Part shown: piece by piece, positions 55,435 to 64,000 of the stretch | How the letters are laid out: each line of letters starts with the position of its first letter | Numbering within the stretch: the stretch's first letter is position 1 | DNA from: an uncultured Rhodoferax sp. | Lineage (GTDB): Bacteria; Pseudomonadota; Gammaproteobacteria; Burkholderiales; Burkholderiaceae_C | Direction: 5' to 3' | Assembly: GCF_946221635.1 (NCBI RefSeq) | Contig: NZ_CAMIHB010000008.1 | Location: forward strand, 1-64,000 | DNA length: 64,000 bases | Notes under the pieces: generated by a model | Databases searched by the model: none | What the model was told of the DNA's origin: nothing | Seen by the model: only the letters and a program-made list of their open reading frames with translations | Translations under genes and position numbers: made by a program

Positions 55435-56664
55435 ATGTCACGTGGAGCCCCCCTAACTACCTTGGCTGCAGGCCTTGCCAGCGGCTACTTGCTGGCCAAG
55501 GATAAAGAGCGCGCAGAGGGCAGACAGGACCGCGCGGACGCCCAACAAAAGGAACTTCACGACGCCCGCATGGCGGACATCCGGCGTGAAGAGACGCTGC
55601 GCACGGCCCTTGAAGATGCCGGCAAGCCCGTCACCGTGGGCGCAACGCCCGGTACCGACGTCCCCGATGGCGAAATGGGCCCCAGCCAAACGCCCCCGAC
55701 CTTGGCCAGCTACCAAGTGGGTGGCCAGAGCTTCCTGGATCGTGGTCAGGCCGACGCCGCAGCAGCGCAGCAGAACACGCCCGAGGCAATCGCCGGCCGA
55801 CAGGCTACGGCCTACCGCGCCGGTGGCATGCCTGAGAAGGCGCTCACGCTTGAGAACGCCATGACCGCGAAGAAGCGCTCGGACGAGCAGTACACCCAGG
55901 AGCAGCGCGATCGTGCTGCCAAGCTGCAGCAGGAGGGTGTGTTCAATGCGCTGCGCGCCTTCCGTGCCGGCGATGCCAGTGGATTGGCCAAGGCCTTCAA
56001 CATGGACGGCGAGCACAAGCTGGACGGGGAACCGGTGCTCACAAAAGTAGAGCGCGACGTGCCCGGTGTCGGGAAGATCGCGACCTATGACGCCAAGGTC
56101 CGGATCAAGGGGCCGGATGGCCAGGTGCAGGAGAAGACCTACAACAGCCACGACCTGAGCATGCAGATGATGCCGTACGAAAAGGCATTGGAGCTCATGC
56201 GTAAGGGCTCGGACAGCGACAACAAGGCGTCCTACCAGCAGAGCATGCTGGAAACCAAGATCAAGCAGCTCGAGCTGGCCGGTCAAGTCGCTGAAGCCCG
56301 GGCACTCAAGGCCGCAGCCAACGGTGGGACAGTCGGGCGTGAAGAGCGGTTGCGATACACCAGTCTCTTCAGTGAAGCCGGACGCCGCATGGGCGAGGCT
56401 CAACGCACCCTGGGCACGCTGCAAAAAGACCCGGTATTCATGCTCAACGCGAGAAAGCCTGGCAGTGCCGAAGCCGCGCAGCTGGGTGACCTGCAGGCCT
56501 CCATCAAGACCTATAGCGAGGAGCGCAGCCTGTACCAAGGCCTGCTCGCTGGAACAGCAGCGCCAGACGCCAAGGCGCCCACTCTGGCCGATTCGCAGAC
56601 CAAGCCCGGCAAGGCCAAGCCCAAAGCCAGCGGTAACAGTGACTTCAGCTATATCTGGAAGTAA
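55435..56664 (+). CDS. Internal virion protein, 409 aa
   Basis: Starts MSRGAPLTTLAAGLASGYLL with AAAGGAG upstream. A short hydrophobic start is followed by a long helical, Gln/Ala/Asp-rich body with coiled coil (ERAEGRQDRADAQQKELHDA; QYTQEQRDRAAKLQQEG) and a C-terminal disordered Lys/Pro tail (KPGKAKPKASGNSDFSYIWK). It has the size and composition of ejected internal proteins. It lies between the S74-like ejection protein and the giant polyvalent protein. Specific family not recognised. Confidence 0.72.
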   Translation: MSRGAPLTTLAAGLASGYLLAKDKERAEGRQDRADAQQKELHDARMADIRREETLRTALEDAGKPVTVGATPGTDVPDGEMGPSQTPPTLASYQVGGQSFLDRGQADAAAAQQNTPEAIAGRQATAYRAGGMPEKALTLENAMTAKKRSDEQYTQEQRDRAAKLQQEGVFNALRAFRAGDASGLAKAFNMDGEHKLDGEPVLTKVERDVPGVGKIATYDAKVRIKGPDGQVQEKTYNSHDLSMQMMPYEKALELMRKGSDSDNKASYQQSMLETKIKQLELAGQVAEARALKAAANGGTVGREERLRYTSLFSEAGRRMGEAQRTLGTLQKDPVFMLNARKPGSAEAAQLGDLQASIKTYSEERSLYQGLLAGTAAPDAKAPTLADSQTKPGKAKPKASGNSDFSYIWK

Positions 56665-56667
56665 GAC

Positions 56668-59600
56668 ATGGCAAAAAAGTGGAATGAAGTAGCGGGTTCC
56701 GAAGCCTTCAAGGCTCTCAAGCCCGAGCAGCAAGACGAGGCTCGACGCCAGTACTTTGACCAGGTGGTGGCGCCACAGGTACCGGACGAGCATGTCGACC
56801 AGGCCTGGGAGCAGTTCTCCCGCGATGCCGGTGTGGGTCGACGTGAATTGCCCGCCGGCGTGAAGCCCTCGACCGCGGGTGGTGGACGCGGGACCACGAT
56901 CCCAACAGCCAAGCCCGTTGCCGAGCCTTCCCCGGTGCCTGCCAGCGATGCCGCAGACACTGAGGCCGTCTATGACCCTGTGTCCGGCATGCCGCTTGGC
57001 GTTCAGGCAAAGCAGACCAGCGATGGCAGGGCTGTGGATGACCGGCGCACCCGTGGTCCCGGTCGGATTACCCAAGCCGACATTCCGGCAATGTCGCCGG
57101 GATCACTGGCCCAGGACGTGGCCAGCGGTGTCTTGCAGATTGCTCCGACTGTGGTGAAGGGCGTTGGGGACGTCGCGCGCCTGGCCACCGGGGATCGAGT
57201 CGGAAAGGGATTGTCCGAGTTCGCGGAGCGCGGAATCGGAGCAATTCAGGATGTCGTGGGTTCTGAGCGCGGTGCCGCGCAGCGCAAGATGTTTTCCCAG
57301 GACATGCAGGATCCGGCGCTCAATGCCGCCGACGTTGTCTTCGGCAACCCGGGCGCACTGTCCGACCAGGTGATTCCGACCGTGGGCTCCATGGCACTGC
57401 CGGTGGGCGCTGCCAAAGTGGCCGACATCATCACTACCGGTAGCAAGGCGGCCAAACTCGCGGCTGCCATTGATGCCGGTACCGTAGCCGCCCGTGCCGC
57501 GAAGGCACGTGGCGCGGCCGTGGTAGGCACAACGGTTGCCCAGAACGCCGGCGACACCTACAGCACGGTACGGGATGCCGGCGGCACGCAGGGGGAGTCC
57601 TACCTTGCAGCAGCCCTGACGGCGCCCGCCACCTATCTGGCCGGCAAACTCACCGGCGGTGGTGCCGAGGGCGAGCTGGCCAAGCACTTTGCCGGCGGCA
57701 AGGTAGCGTCTGGCGTGGTCAACACTGTGAAGTCAGCTGCCCGTGAGGGTGTGCAAGAAGGCATTGAGCAGGTTGGGCAGAGCGTGGGCGAGGCCGTGGG
57801 CAAGGGTGAGCCCCTGGATGCCAACAAGCTGGGCAAGGAAGTCGCGGTGGCCACGACCTTGGGCGGTATCGTGGGTGGCGGTTCGCACGCCCTGACCGAG
57901 CGCATCCAGCGTATGCGTGACGCCGGCGAGAAGGATGCCGCCGACATGCTTCAGCGCCGTGTCGACACCGAGTCTGCAGCCGCGGAGCTCGATACCCTGG
58001 GAAAAGTTGCCCCTCAGCACGCCGGACATCCCGGATTCCAGTCAGCGTACCAAACCGCACGGGTCGACGGGTTCAAACCCGCAGAGGCCGCCGCGCGTGC
58101 CGGCATCCTGACCGGGTATGGGGAGCTGGCACAAACGGCAGGAGTGCCGCAGAAGGCTATCGACGCCGCGGTAGCCGCTGCCACCAAGGTGCCCATGGCA
58201 AAGCTGCCCGGTTTTCTGGAGCGCTATACGGCTAGCCTGGCTGCAAAAGGTCTGGGTCAAGGCGTAGAAGCCGGGCAAATCTCGCGTACGCTGGCCGCTG
58301 TGGGCGATAGCGCCCTCAATGCAGCCGTGGATGGCCTGTACCCGAACGACGTCAAATCCACGATGGCCAGCATTGAGGACCTGGAGTCCCAGCAAAGTGC
58401 CACCGGTCCCGCAACCCCTTCACTGGAAACCACTGGCGATGCAGAAGCAACAGGACAAGGCCAAACCACAGAGACAGTCGGCCAAGGAAACCAAGCGGGA
58501 GCTGCAGCGCCAAGCGATGCTGCCACGGCCGCAGATGTACCCGGAGCCGGAGCCACCGAGCTACAAGCCGATGGGCTAGTCGACCCCGCTATTGCACTGG
58601 ATACGGCCGCGCACGCCGCCGCCACCAGTCCGCATAACGACCTACCAGAGCCTACCCAGGCCCAGAAGGAAGCCGGCAACTACAAGGTAGGCCGGATCAA
58701 CCTCCACGGTTTGAACATCAGCATCGAGAACCCCGAGGGCTCTGTGCGCCGCGGTGTGGGTGCCGACGGAAAGCCATGGGAGAACACCCTGGCCGCGCAC
58801 TACGGCTACATCCGTGGCACCGAGGGCAATGACGGCGACCACGTCGACACCTTCATTGGTCCCAATCCGACCAGCGAAAAGGTGTTCATCGTCGACCAGG
58901 TGAACAAAGACGGCAGCTTCGACGAGCACAAGGTGGTGCTGGGCGCCGACAACCTGCAGCAGGCCGACAACCTTTATCACGACAACTATCACGAGGGCTG
59001 GACGGGCCGCGGTGCAATCACCGAGATGTCCATGTCCGACTTCAAGAAGTGGGTGAAAGATGGAACCAAAACGCAACCCGTCGGCCAAATTGCCACGTCT
59101 GACAAGGGAGCAGCGCCGGCTGATGCGCAAACTGGGGTGCCGGCCGAAGCAAGCCATGCACCTGGACAGGCTACTGACCGAGTATTCCTCGGACGTCAAA
59201 ACACTCCATTGAGCGAGGGCGGCAAGCCGTTCAAGACTCGCAAGGCCGCCGACGACGCCAGACGCCTCAATCCAGGCATGCGGGTGGTGCGCGCTGACGG
59301 TGGATATGCCCTGACCGAGAAGACACCCGCACAGCTTGCGGCCGAAGAGAAGGCCGCCAAGCGCTTGCGTAACCCCCAAACCAGTGCCCGGGGCGAGCCA
59401 ATCCCGGCACACGCGATGATCGCGGCAGCCGGAGGCTTGGCGCCAGAGACCCGAGCGGACATGGGCATGCAGGGCAACGTGCAAATCGGAAACCGCAAGC
59501 TGTTTGCCGGACCCGGGAAAGGCCTGACCATCGAGCGCGCTACCGAGCGCCTGGTGGAGGAGGGCTACTTGCCCACTGGCGCCAGCCATGACGACGCCAG

Positions 59601-62600
59601 AGACCTGATCAAACGCAGCCTGACGAAGCCCCAGTACAACGCCGAGGGATACGAGCGCCTGGCCGAGCTCGACGCCATGGAGCGGTTCGACGCCGCCCAG
59701 CTCGAGGAAGACGAAGCTGTTGCCGAGATCGAAGCGCTCAGCGACAATCAGCTCGACACGCTGCTGGATGCCGACATCCCCTGGGATGCGGTCAGCAACA
59801 CCGACACCGAGAGCGCAATGCGCGCGCTCGGATTCACTGAACAGGAGATTCAAGATGCCATTGCCGACCAGTCCGGAGAGTCGCAAGACGCTGGCTCAAG
59901 CCGTAGTGGCCTTGATGAAGGTGCCACCAGCGAAGCGCAAGCAGATCCTGGAAGCCGAGAAGAAACGGCGCCAGAGCCTGAAGAAGTAAAAGCAAGTGCA
60001 GGTCTCCGATCAAACAGTGATGATTCAGCTGGAGTGGCCTCTGCCGGAGCCGGATCCACTGGACCAGAACGAAGTCGAAAGACGACTGGTGAAGGACGCG
60101 ATGTTCTTCGGAACGATGATGTTCCACCAGCATCCAGACGGGACAAAGACCCGGATACCGCCGCCAAGCGCGAAGTACTGAACCAGACCCCCGCAACCGC
60201 GGGGGTTTCTGTTTCTGCCTTCGATATCGTCAAGCGTGCAGACGGCACGTTGGCGGTCAAGGGTGACCCTTCCGCTATCCGTGAAGCCCTGAAGGACATC
60301 CCCGCGCGCAGCCTGTCGCCCATGAAAGATGGCATCCTGGTTGGGCGAACCCAAGCCGACAAGGCCATGGCCATCTTGCAACCGGCGGAACTGACGGCCC
60401 CCACCAAGGACGATGTGCTGGCCCAGCAAGAGCGCGCCGACAAAGCCGCCAAGGACAAGGCAGCAGCCGACCGTGCCGCCGAGAAGAAGGCGGCAGAGGA
60501 TGAAGACCGCAAGCGCATTGCCAAGGCCAGCGAAGCCGCGGCCGACACCTTCGAGTTGGGTGGTGACGCCATGGCCAACCTGACGGGACAACAAGACATC
60601 TTTGCTGACACCCCAGCACCGAAGCAGGAGCCATCGAGGACGGAAGCTCCCAAGATTGAGGACTTTGGCGAGAAGATCGCCGGCGCCCGCAAGGACTACG
60701 CCCAGAAGTTGCAGGATGCAGAGTCCCTGGATGTGGCCACGGAGCCGCTATCGAAGACCTGGCCAGAGCCAAACTACGAAAAGCTCTTGGAAGCAGGTGC
60801 ATCACCGTGGGTGACGGCATTTGTGCATACGGCACGCGACATGGTGCCGGTCAAGCCAAAGCAGCGCTGGAAACTAAAGCAGTACGTCTCCCAGGTGGAG
60901 CTGATGCGCGAGGTCTCCAGTCGCCTACTTTCTGGTGAAATCACGGAGGCAGCGGCCCGGGCCAAGTTGTCGAGCCCGGAGTTTTCGCGCCTCTACAGCG
61001 GCATGGCCAGCGGCATCCAGTTGTATCAGCTGGTGGGCCACAGCAAATCGCTCAAGGGAATCGAGATCAGCCGCGGCGAGTACTCCCTCTACAACGGTGT
61101 GCGCCATGACCCACCCAAGGTCATCTGGACCATTGGCGAACGCCACAGTCCGTTTTCAAAAGACACGGTTAGTGGGTTCACTGAGGACGAGGCACTTGCG
61201 GCATTCAAGGCGAAGTACCAGTCTATGGGGGAAGCCCCAAAGAAGAGCACCGAGTTCATCATTTGGGGCTCTGGTGGCAAGTACCACGTTGGCAAAAAGA
61301 TTGGCCGGGACTACGTTGAGTTGGCCAAACCTTTCGACACCGTAGCTGACGCACGAACCTACAGGGCAGAGAATCAGGCAGAGCTGGAGACCAAGCTGGA
61401 GCGCTATCGCTCAGCACCATTTGAGCGCAATGCAGAGAATCAGCCACGCATCGGGGATGACCACCGCAATGGTGCAAGCGTTACCCCGGAGGGATTCACA
61501 GAGGCCTTTGGGTTCCGTGGTGTGCAGTTCGGCAACTACGTGGAAGGCACGCGCCGGCAGCTGGATCTCAACAACGCGTATGACGGCTTGTCCGACCTTG
61601 CAGCTGTCCTGAACATCCCGACACGAGCGATCTCACTGAATGGCCAGCTTGGGCTAGCCTTTGGTGCCCGCGGCAAAGGTGGCAGGAACCCCCATGCTGC
61701 GCACTATGAGCCCGGTCAGGTTGTGATCAACCTGACAAAGAACAACGGTGCAGGCTCACTGGCGCATGAATGGTTCCACGCCATGGACAACTACTTCGCC
61801 AAGCTCGACGGCGGTGGCAAGGGGTACGTGACCGACGGTGAACGCAATCCCAACATCCGGCCCGAGATGGTTGAGGCATTCAAGAACCTGATGACGGCCA
61901 TCCGTGCATCGGGTATGCGCAAGCGCTCTGTGGAGCTGGATAAGCGTCGATCCTCCCCGTACTGGTCGACAAACGAGGAAATGGCGGCACGTGCTTTTGA
62001 AAGCTATGTGATCAACAAGCTGCATGACCAGAACGCCTCGAATGACTACCTGGCCAACGTGGTGGGTGAGAACTTCTGGAAAGCACAAGATGCTCTCTTC
62101 GGACACGAGGGGGAGGAGAGCTATCCCTATCCGAAGCAGTCTGAGATCGCGGCAATCGCGCAGGCCTTCGATAAGTTCTTCGAGACCGTTCAAACCAAGG
62201 AAACCGACAAGGGCGTAGCCCTGTTCGCCCGCGGTGCACCCCAGACGGAGGCATTCAAGAAGTGGTTTAGCGACTCAAAGGTGGTGGACGCCGAAGGCAA
62301 GCCTCTGGTGATGTATCACGGCACAAGTAGAAGTGAGGGCGGCGATGCCTTCACGGCCTTCGATACCTATGCCTCGAACTATGGACTGATGGGACAGGGT
62401 GGGTACTTCACCGCCGATCCGGAGGTGGCCAGCAGCTACACGAGCAAGGGGAAAGGAACAACTCCCACCGTCTACGCGGCCTATCTGTCCATCAAGAACC
62501 CCATCGATATGGACGCCAAAGCCGACCCCGAAGCCTGGCAGCAACAGTTCGACGGGATTGACGACTATCACGAAGGTGGCGATACCAACGAGTCTTGGTA

Positions 62601-64000
62601 CCGCGCGGCCGAGGCGCTGATCACGGATCAAGAAGTCCCAATGTACGAAGGCGCTGAGATGATGCAAGAGGGCTTGCGCGCTATGGGGTACGACGGCATC
62701 ACGCACATTGGCGGTGGCCGGGTGAGAAGCGACGGTGTGCGGCACCGCGTCTATGTCGCTTTTGATCCGGAGCAGATCAAGTCCGCCACGGGTAACAACG
62801 GGCAATTCGACCCAGCAAACCCCGACATCCGCTATGCCCTGGGCGCGGAGGCGTTTCGGATTGGCGTGGCGCCCCGAAACTTCATGGCCGTGACTGCAGT
62901 TCAAAAGGCCGTAGACGAACTTACGGCAAAGTGGACCGACGGACCCGGCATCAAAGTGGTGACGACGGCCGAAGAGTTGCCAGTGGAGGCGCCCAGCGAT
63001 GCCCGTGGCCTGATCCACAACGGCACCGCCTACATCGTGGCGGCCAACCACATCGACCGTGCAGGCGTGGCCAGAACCCTGGCCCACGAAGCGATCGGCC
63101 ACTACGGGCTATGGAAGGCACTGGGCACCGACGGCCGCCGCCAGTTCGAGCGCAACCTGCAGCTGGCCCTGAAGTCTGGCAACAAGCCATTGAACGCCAT
63201 CGCGGCGCGCGTGCGCGAGCTGTATGTCGACGACGCCGGCAAGTTCAACCTTAGCCCCGCCGAAGAGGCCAACGAGATCGCAGCCTTTGCCGTGGAAGAT
63301 GCGCTGGATTCCGACGGCAACTTCAAGCCCGGCTATGGATTCCTCAAGGAGGTGTGGTCCAAGGTGGCCACGTTCCTGCGCAGCATCGGTATCAACGTGA
63401 AATTCACCAACACCGAGCTGCAGGGCTTGCTGGTGGCGTCCATGCGCGGGCTTGAGGCAGGTAAGCGTCTCGACGGTAACGCCGAGGGCCTGGTGGCGGC
63501 AGCAGTTGGCCGTGCCGACATCGCCGATCCGCAGACCGGTGTGTCGACGGCGCTGCTCGAGCTTGGCCAGCACGAGGACCTATACCGGTACCCGCGCTCT
63601 GACAGCCTGAATCTGGAGCACATCACCGAGGACAAAGGGAACTTGATCAAGGTCAGCGACGTCGACAAGACTTCTGACGACAACAAGACCTGGATGCTGT
63701 CCAACACGACACCCAACGATGACCCCGCGAAGGGCATCAAGTCATGGCTGCTAACCCTGCCCAACGGCAAGATGGGCACGCTGACGAAGAAGGGGGGCGA
63801 GGTCTACATCAACGTCTCGGGGGTCGGGGAAAACAACGGTGGCAGTGCCATCTACGACCTGGCCGCCAATTACGCCCTGAACAATGGTCTGGAGTTCATC
63901 GGAGACCCGAACGGGGTGAGCAAGGCCGCCATGCGGCGCCGGCTGGAGAACATGCTGTCGTCGGCAGTGAAGTACGGGACCACCGACCATTTGCGCCCGC
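56668..64000 (+). CDS. Giant polyvalent virion protein, partial (3' end outside window)
   Basis: At least 2,444 residues, open to the right edge, starting MAKKWNEVAGSEAFKALKPE. Domains in order: an N-terminal helical/hydrophobic region (to about 450); inorganic-pyrophosphatase-like domain (671-800; HYGYIRGTEGNDGDHVDTFI); linker with a helical segment (1100-1300); a metallopeptidase-like LPD1-type domain with HEWFH at 1700-1704; ADP-ribosyltransferase-like domain (about 1860-2060; VMYHGTS, GQGGYFTADPEVASSYTS); and a second peptidase-like motif HEAIGHYG from 2140. Such polyvalent proteins are ejected with phage DNA and modify host targets. Which activities are live is not known. Confidence 0.85.
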   Translation, partial: MAKKWNEVAGSEAFKALKPEQQDEARRQYFDQVVAPQVPDEHVDQAWEQFSRDAGVGRRELPAGVKPSTAGGGRGTTIPTAKPVAEPSPVPASDAADTEAVYDPVSGMPLGVQAKQTSDGRAVDDRRTRGPGRITQADIPAMSPGSLAQDVASGVLQIAPTVVKGVGDVARLATGDRVGKGLSEFAERGIGAIQDVVGSERGAAQRKMFSQDMQDPALNAADVVFGNPGALSDQVIPTVGSMALPVGAAKVADIITTGSKAAKLAAAIDAGTVAARAAKARGAAVVGTTVAQNAGDTYSTVRDAGGTQGESYLAAALTAPATYLAGKLTGGGAEGELAKHFAGGKVASGVVNTVKSAAREGVQEGIEQVGQSVGEAVGKGEPLDANKLGKEVAVATTLGGIVGGGSHALTERIQRMRDAGEKDAADMLQRRVDTESAAAELDTLGKVAPQHAGHPGFQSAYQTARVDGFKPAEAAARAGILTGYGELAQTAGVPQKAIDAAVAAATKVPMAKLPGFLERYTASLAAKGLGQGVEAGQISRTLAAVGDSALNAAVDGLYPNDVKSTMASIEDLESQQSATGPATPSLETTGDAEATGQGQTTETVGQGNQAGAAAPSDAATAADVPGAGATELQADGLVDPAIALDTAAHAAATSPHNDLPEPTQAQKEAGNYKVGRINLHGLNISIENPEGSVRRGVGADGKPWENTLAAHYGYIRGTEGNDGDHVDTFIGPNPTSEKVFIVDQVNKDGSFDEHKVVLGADNLQQADNLYHDNYHEGWTGRGAITEMSMSDFKKWVKDGTKTQPVGQIATSDKGAAPADAQTGVPAEASHAPGQATDRVFLGRQNTPLSEGGKPFKTRKAADDARRLNPGMRVVRADGGYALTEKTPAQLAAEEKAAKRLRNPQTSARGEPIPAHAMIAAAGGLAPETRADMGMQGNVQIGNRKLFAGPGKGLTIERATERLVEEGYLPTGASHDDARDLIKRSLTKPQYNAEGYERLAELDAMERFDAAQLEEDEAVAEIEALSDNQLDTLLDADIPWDAVSNTDTESAMRALGFTEQEIQDAIADQSGESQDAGSSRSGLDEGATSEAQADPGSREETAPEPEEVKASAGLRSNSDDSAGVASAGAGSTGPERSRKTTGEGRDVLRNDDVPPASRRDKDPDTAAKREVLNQTPATAGVSVSAFDIVKRADGTLAVKGDPSAIREALKDIPARSLSPMKDGILVGRTQADKAMAILQPAELTAPTKDDVLAQQERADKAAKDKAAADRAAEKKAAEDEDRKRIAKASEAAADTFELGGDAMANLTGQQDIFADTPAPKQEPSRTEAPKIEDFGEKIAGARKDYAQKLQDAESLDVATEPLSKTWPEPNYEKLLEAGASPWVTAFVHTARDMVPVKPKQRWKLKQYVSQVELMREVSSRLLSGEITEAAARAKLSSPEFSRLYSGMASGIQLYQLVGHSKSLKGIEISRGEYSLYNGVRHDPPKVIWTIGERHSPFSKDTVSGFTEDEALAAFKAKYQSMGEAPKKSTEFIIWGSGGKYHVGKKIGRDYVELAKPFDTVADARTYRAENQAELETKLERYRSAPFERNAENQPRIGDDHRNGASVTPEGFTEAFGFRGVQFGNYVEGTRRQLDLNNAYDGLSDLAAVLNIPTRAISLNGQLGLAFGARGKGGRNPHAAHYEPGQVVINLTKNNGAGSLAHEWFHAMDNYFAKLDGGGKGYVTDGERNPNIRPEMVEAFKNLMTAIRASGMRKRSVELDKRRSSPYWSTNEEMAARAFESYVINKLHDQNASNDYLANVVGENFWKAQDALFGHEGEESYPYPKQSEIAAIAQAFDKFFETVQTKETDKGVALFARGAPQTEAFKKWFSDSKVVDAEGKPLVMYHGTSRSEGGDAFTAFDTYASNYGLMGQGGYFTADPEVASSYTSKGKGTTPTVYAAYLSIKNPIDMDAKADPEAWQQQFDGIDDYHEGGDTNESWYRAAEALITDQEVPMYEGAEMMQEGLRAMGYDGITHIGGGRVRSDGVRHRVYVAFDPEQIKSATGNNGQFDPANPDIRYALGAEAFRIGVAPRNFMAVTAVQKAVDELTAKWTDGPGIKVVTTAEELPVEAPSDARGLIHNGTAYIVAANHIDRAGVARTLAHEAIGHYGLWKALGTDGRRQFERNLQLALKSGNKPLNAIAARVRELYVDDAGKFNLSPAEEANEIAAFAVEDALDSDGNFKPGYGFLKEVWSKVATFLRSIGINVKFTNTELQGLLVASMRGLEAGKRLDGNAEGLVAAAVGRADIADPQTGVSTALLELGQHEDLYRYPRSDSLNLEHITEDKGNLIKVSDVDKTSDDNKTWMLSNTTPNDDPAKGIKSWLLTLPNGKMGTLTKKGGEVYINVSGVGENNGGSAIYDLAANYALNNGLEFIGDPNGVSKAAMRRRLENMLSSAVKYGTTDHLRP

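Larger units (their letters stand above)
7253..64000. mobile_element. Temperate podovirus-like prophage (left end present, right end outside window)
   Basis: The gene order is int-xis at attL, leftward recombination arm, cI/cro-like switch, replication, Q-like antiterminator, lysis, terminase, portal, capsid, tail and internal virion proteins. Nothing host-like follows the tRNA. The morphogenesis genes (P22-type portal, N4-gp56-type capsid protein, no tape measure or sheath) indicate short-tailed virion genes. attR must be a repeat of the tRNA-Val 3' end to the right of the window. The left boundary is set at the tRNA end; the exact core is not determined. Confidence 0.93.

Overview
The window is GC-rich bacterial DNA. 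The left 7.2 kb reads as a betaproteobacterial chromosome, most likely Comamonadaceae (Acidovorax, Rhodoferax or a relative). This rests on protein character and on a short palindromic repeat that I associate with that family from memory. The rest, from about 7,253 to beyond the right edge, is one large prophage of podovirus-like gene content, integrated at the 3' end of a tRNA-Val(GAC) gene. Its right end is outside the window.

Host part (1-7,252): the end of a prkA-yeaH-spoVR stress operon, a convergent electron-transfer-flavoprotein:ubiquinone oxidoreductase gene, and two short-chain dehydrogenases. Two clean palindromes look like operators of acyl-CoA/branched-chain catabolic regulators. 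The tRNA-Val follows.

Prophage left arm (7.3-21.2 kb, leftward): integrase and excisionase lie next to attL. A chain of overlapping small genes then leads back to recombination (YqaJ exonuclease plus RecT), a cytosine methyltransferase, and a nucleoside deoxyribosyltransferase/MazG-like fusion. All are read from a leftward promoter with operators at about 21.17-21.21 kb. Between that promoter and the first gene lie about 390 nt of three abutting long inverted repeats, a candidate structured RNA array.

Immunity region (21.2-23.2 kb): a secreted nuclease, a small membrane protein and a CI-like repressor read left; a Cro/YdaS-like gene reads right from a promoter that would give a leaderless mRNA. 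The same AGGCANTGCCT operator lies in the spacer of both promoters.

Right early arm (23.2-35 kb): two adenine/cytosine-N4-type methyltransferases (one with an apparent +1 frameshift), DUF1376 and P-like replication genes, RusA, a PD-(D/E)XK nuclease-like protein, a Tad2-like (anti-Thoeris) domain protein, an HslV-like Ntn hydrolase, an HNH-like protein and a Q-like antiterminator. A strong promoter, an intrinsic terminator and an initiator-like tRNA follow.

Late region (35.6-64 kb): lysis cassette (holin, M15 endolysin, Rz/Rz1), terminase, P22-type portal, scaffold, N4-gp56-type capsid, tail and fibre genes, GNAT acetyltransferase, internal virion proteins and the start of a giant polyvalent protein (at least 2,444 residues) carrying pyrophosphatase-like, metallopeptidase and ADP-ribosyltransferase-like domains. 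Lone reverse-strand genes at 29.8 and 55.1 kb look like lysogen-expressed cargo.
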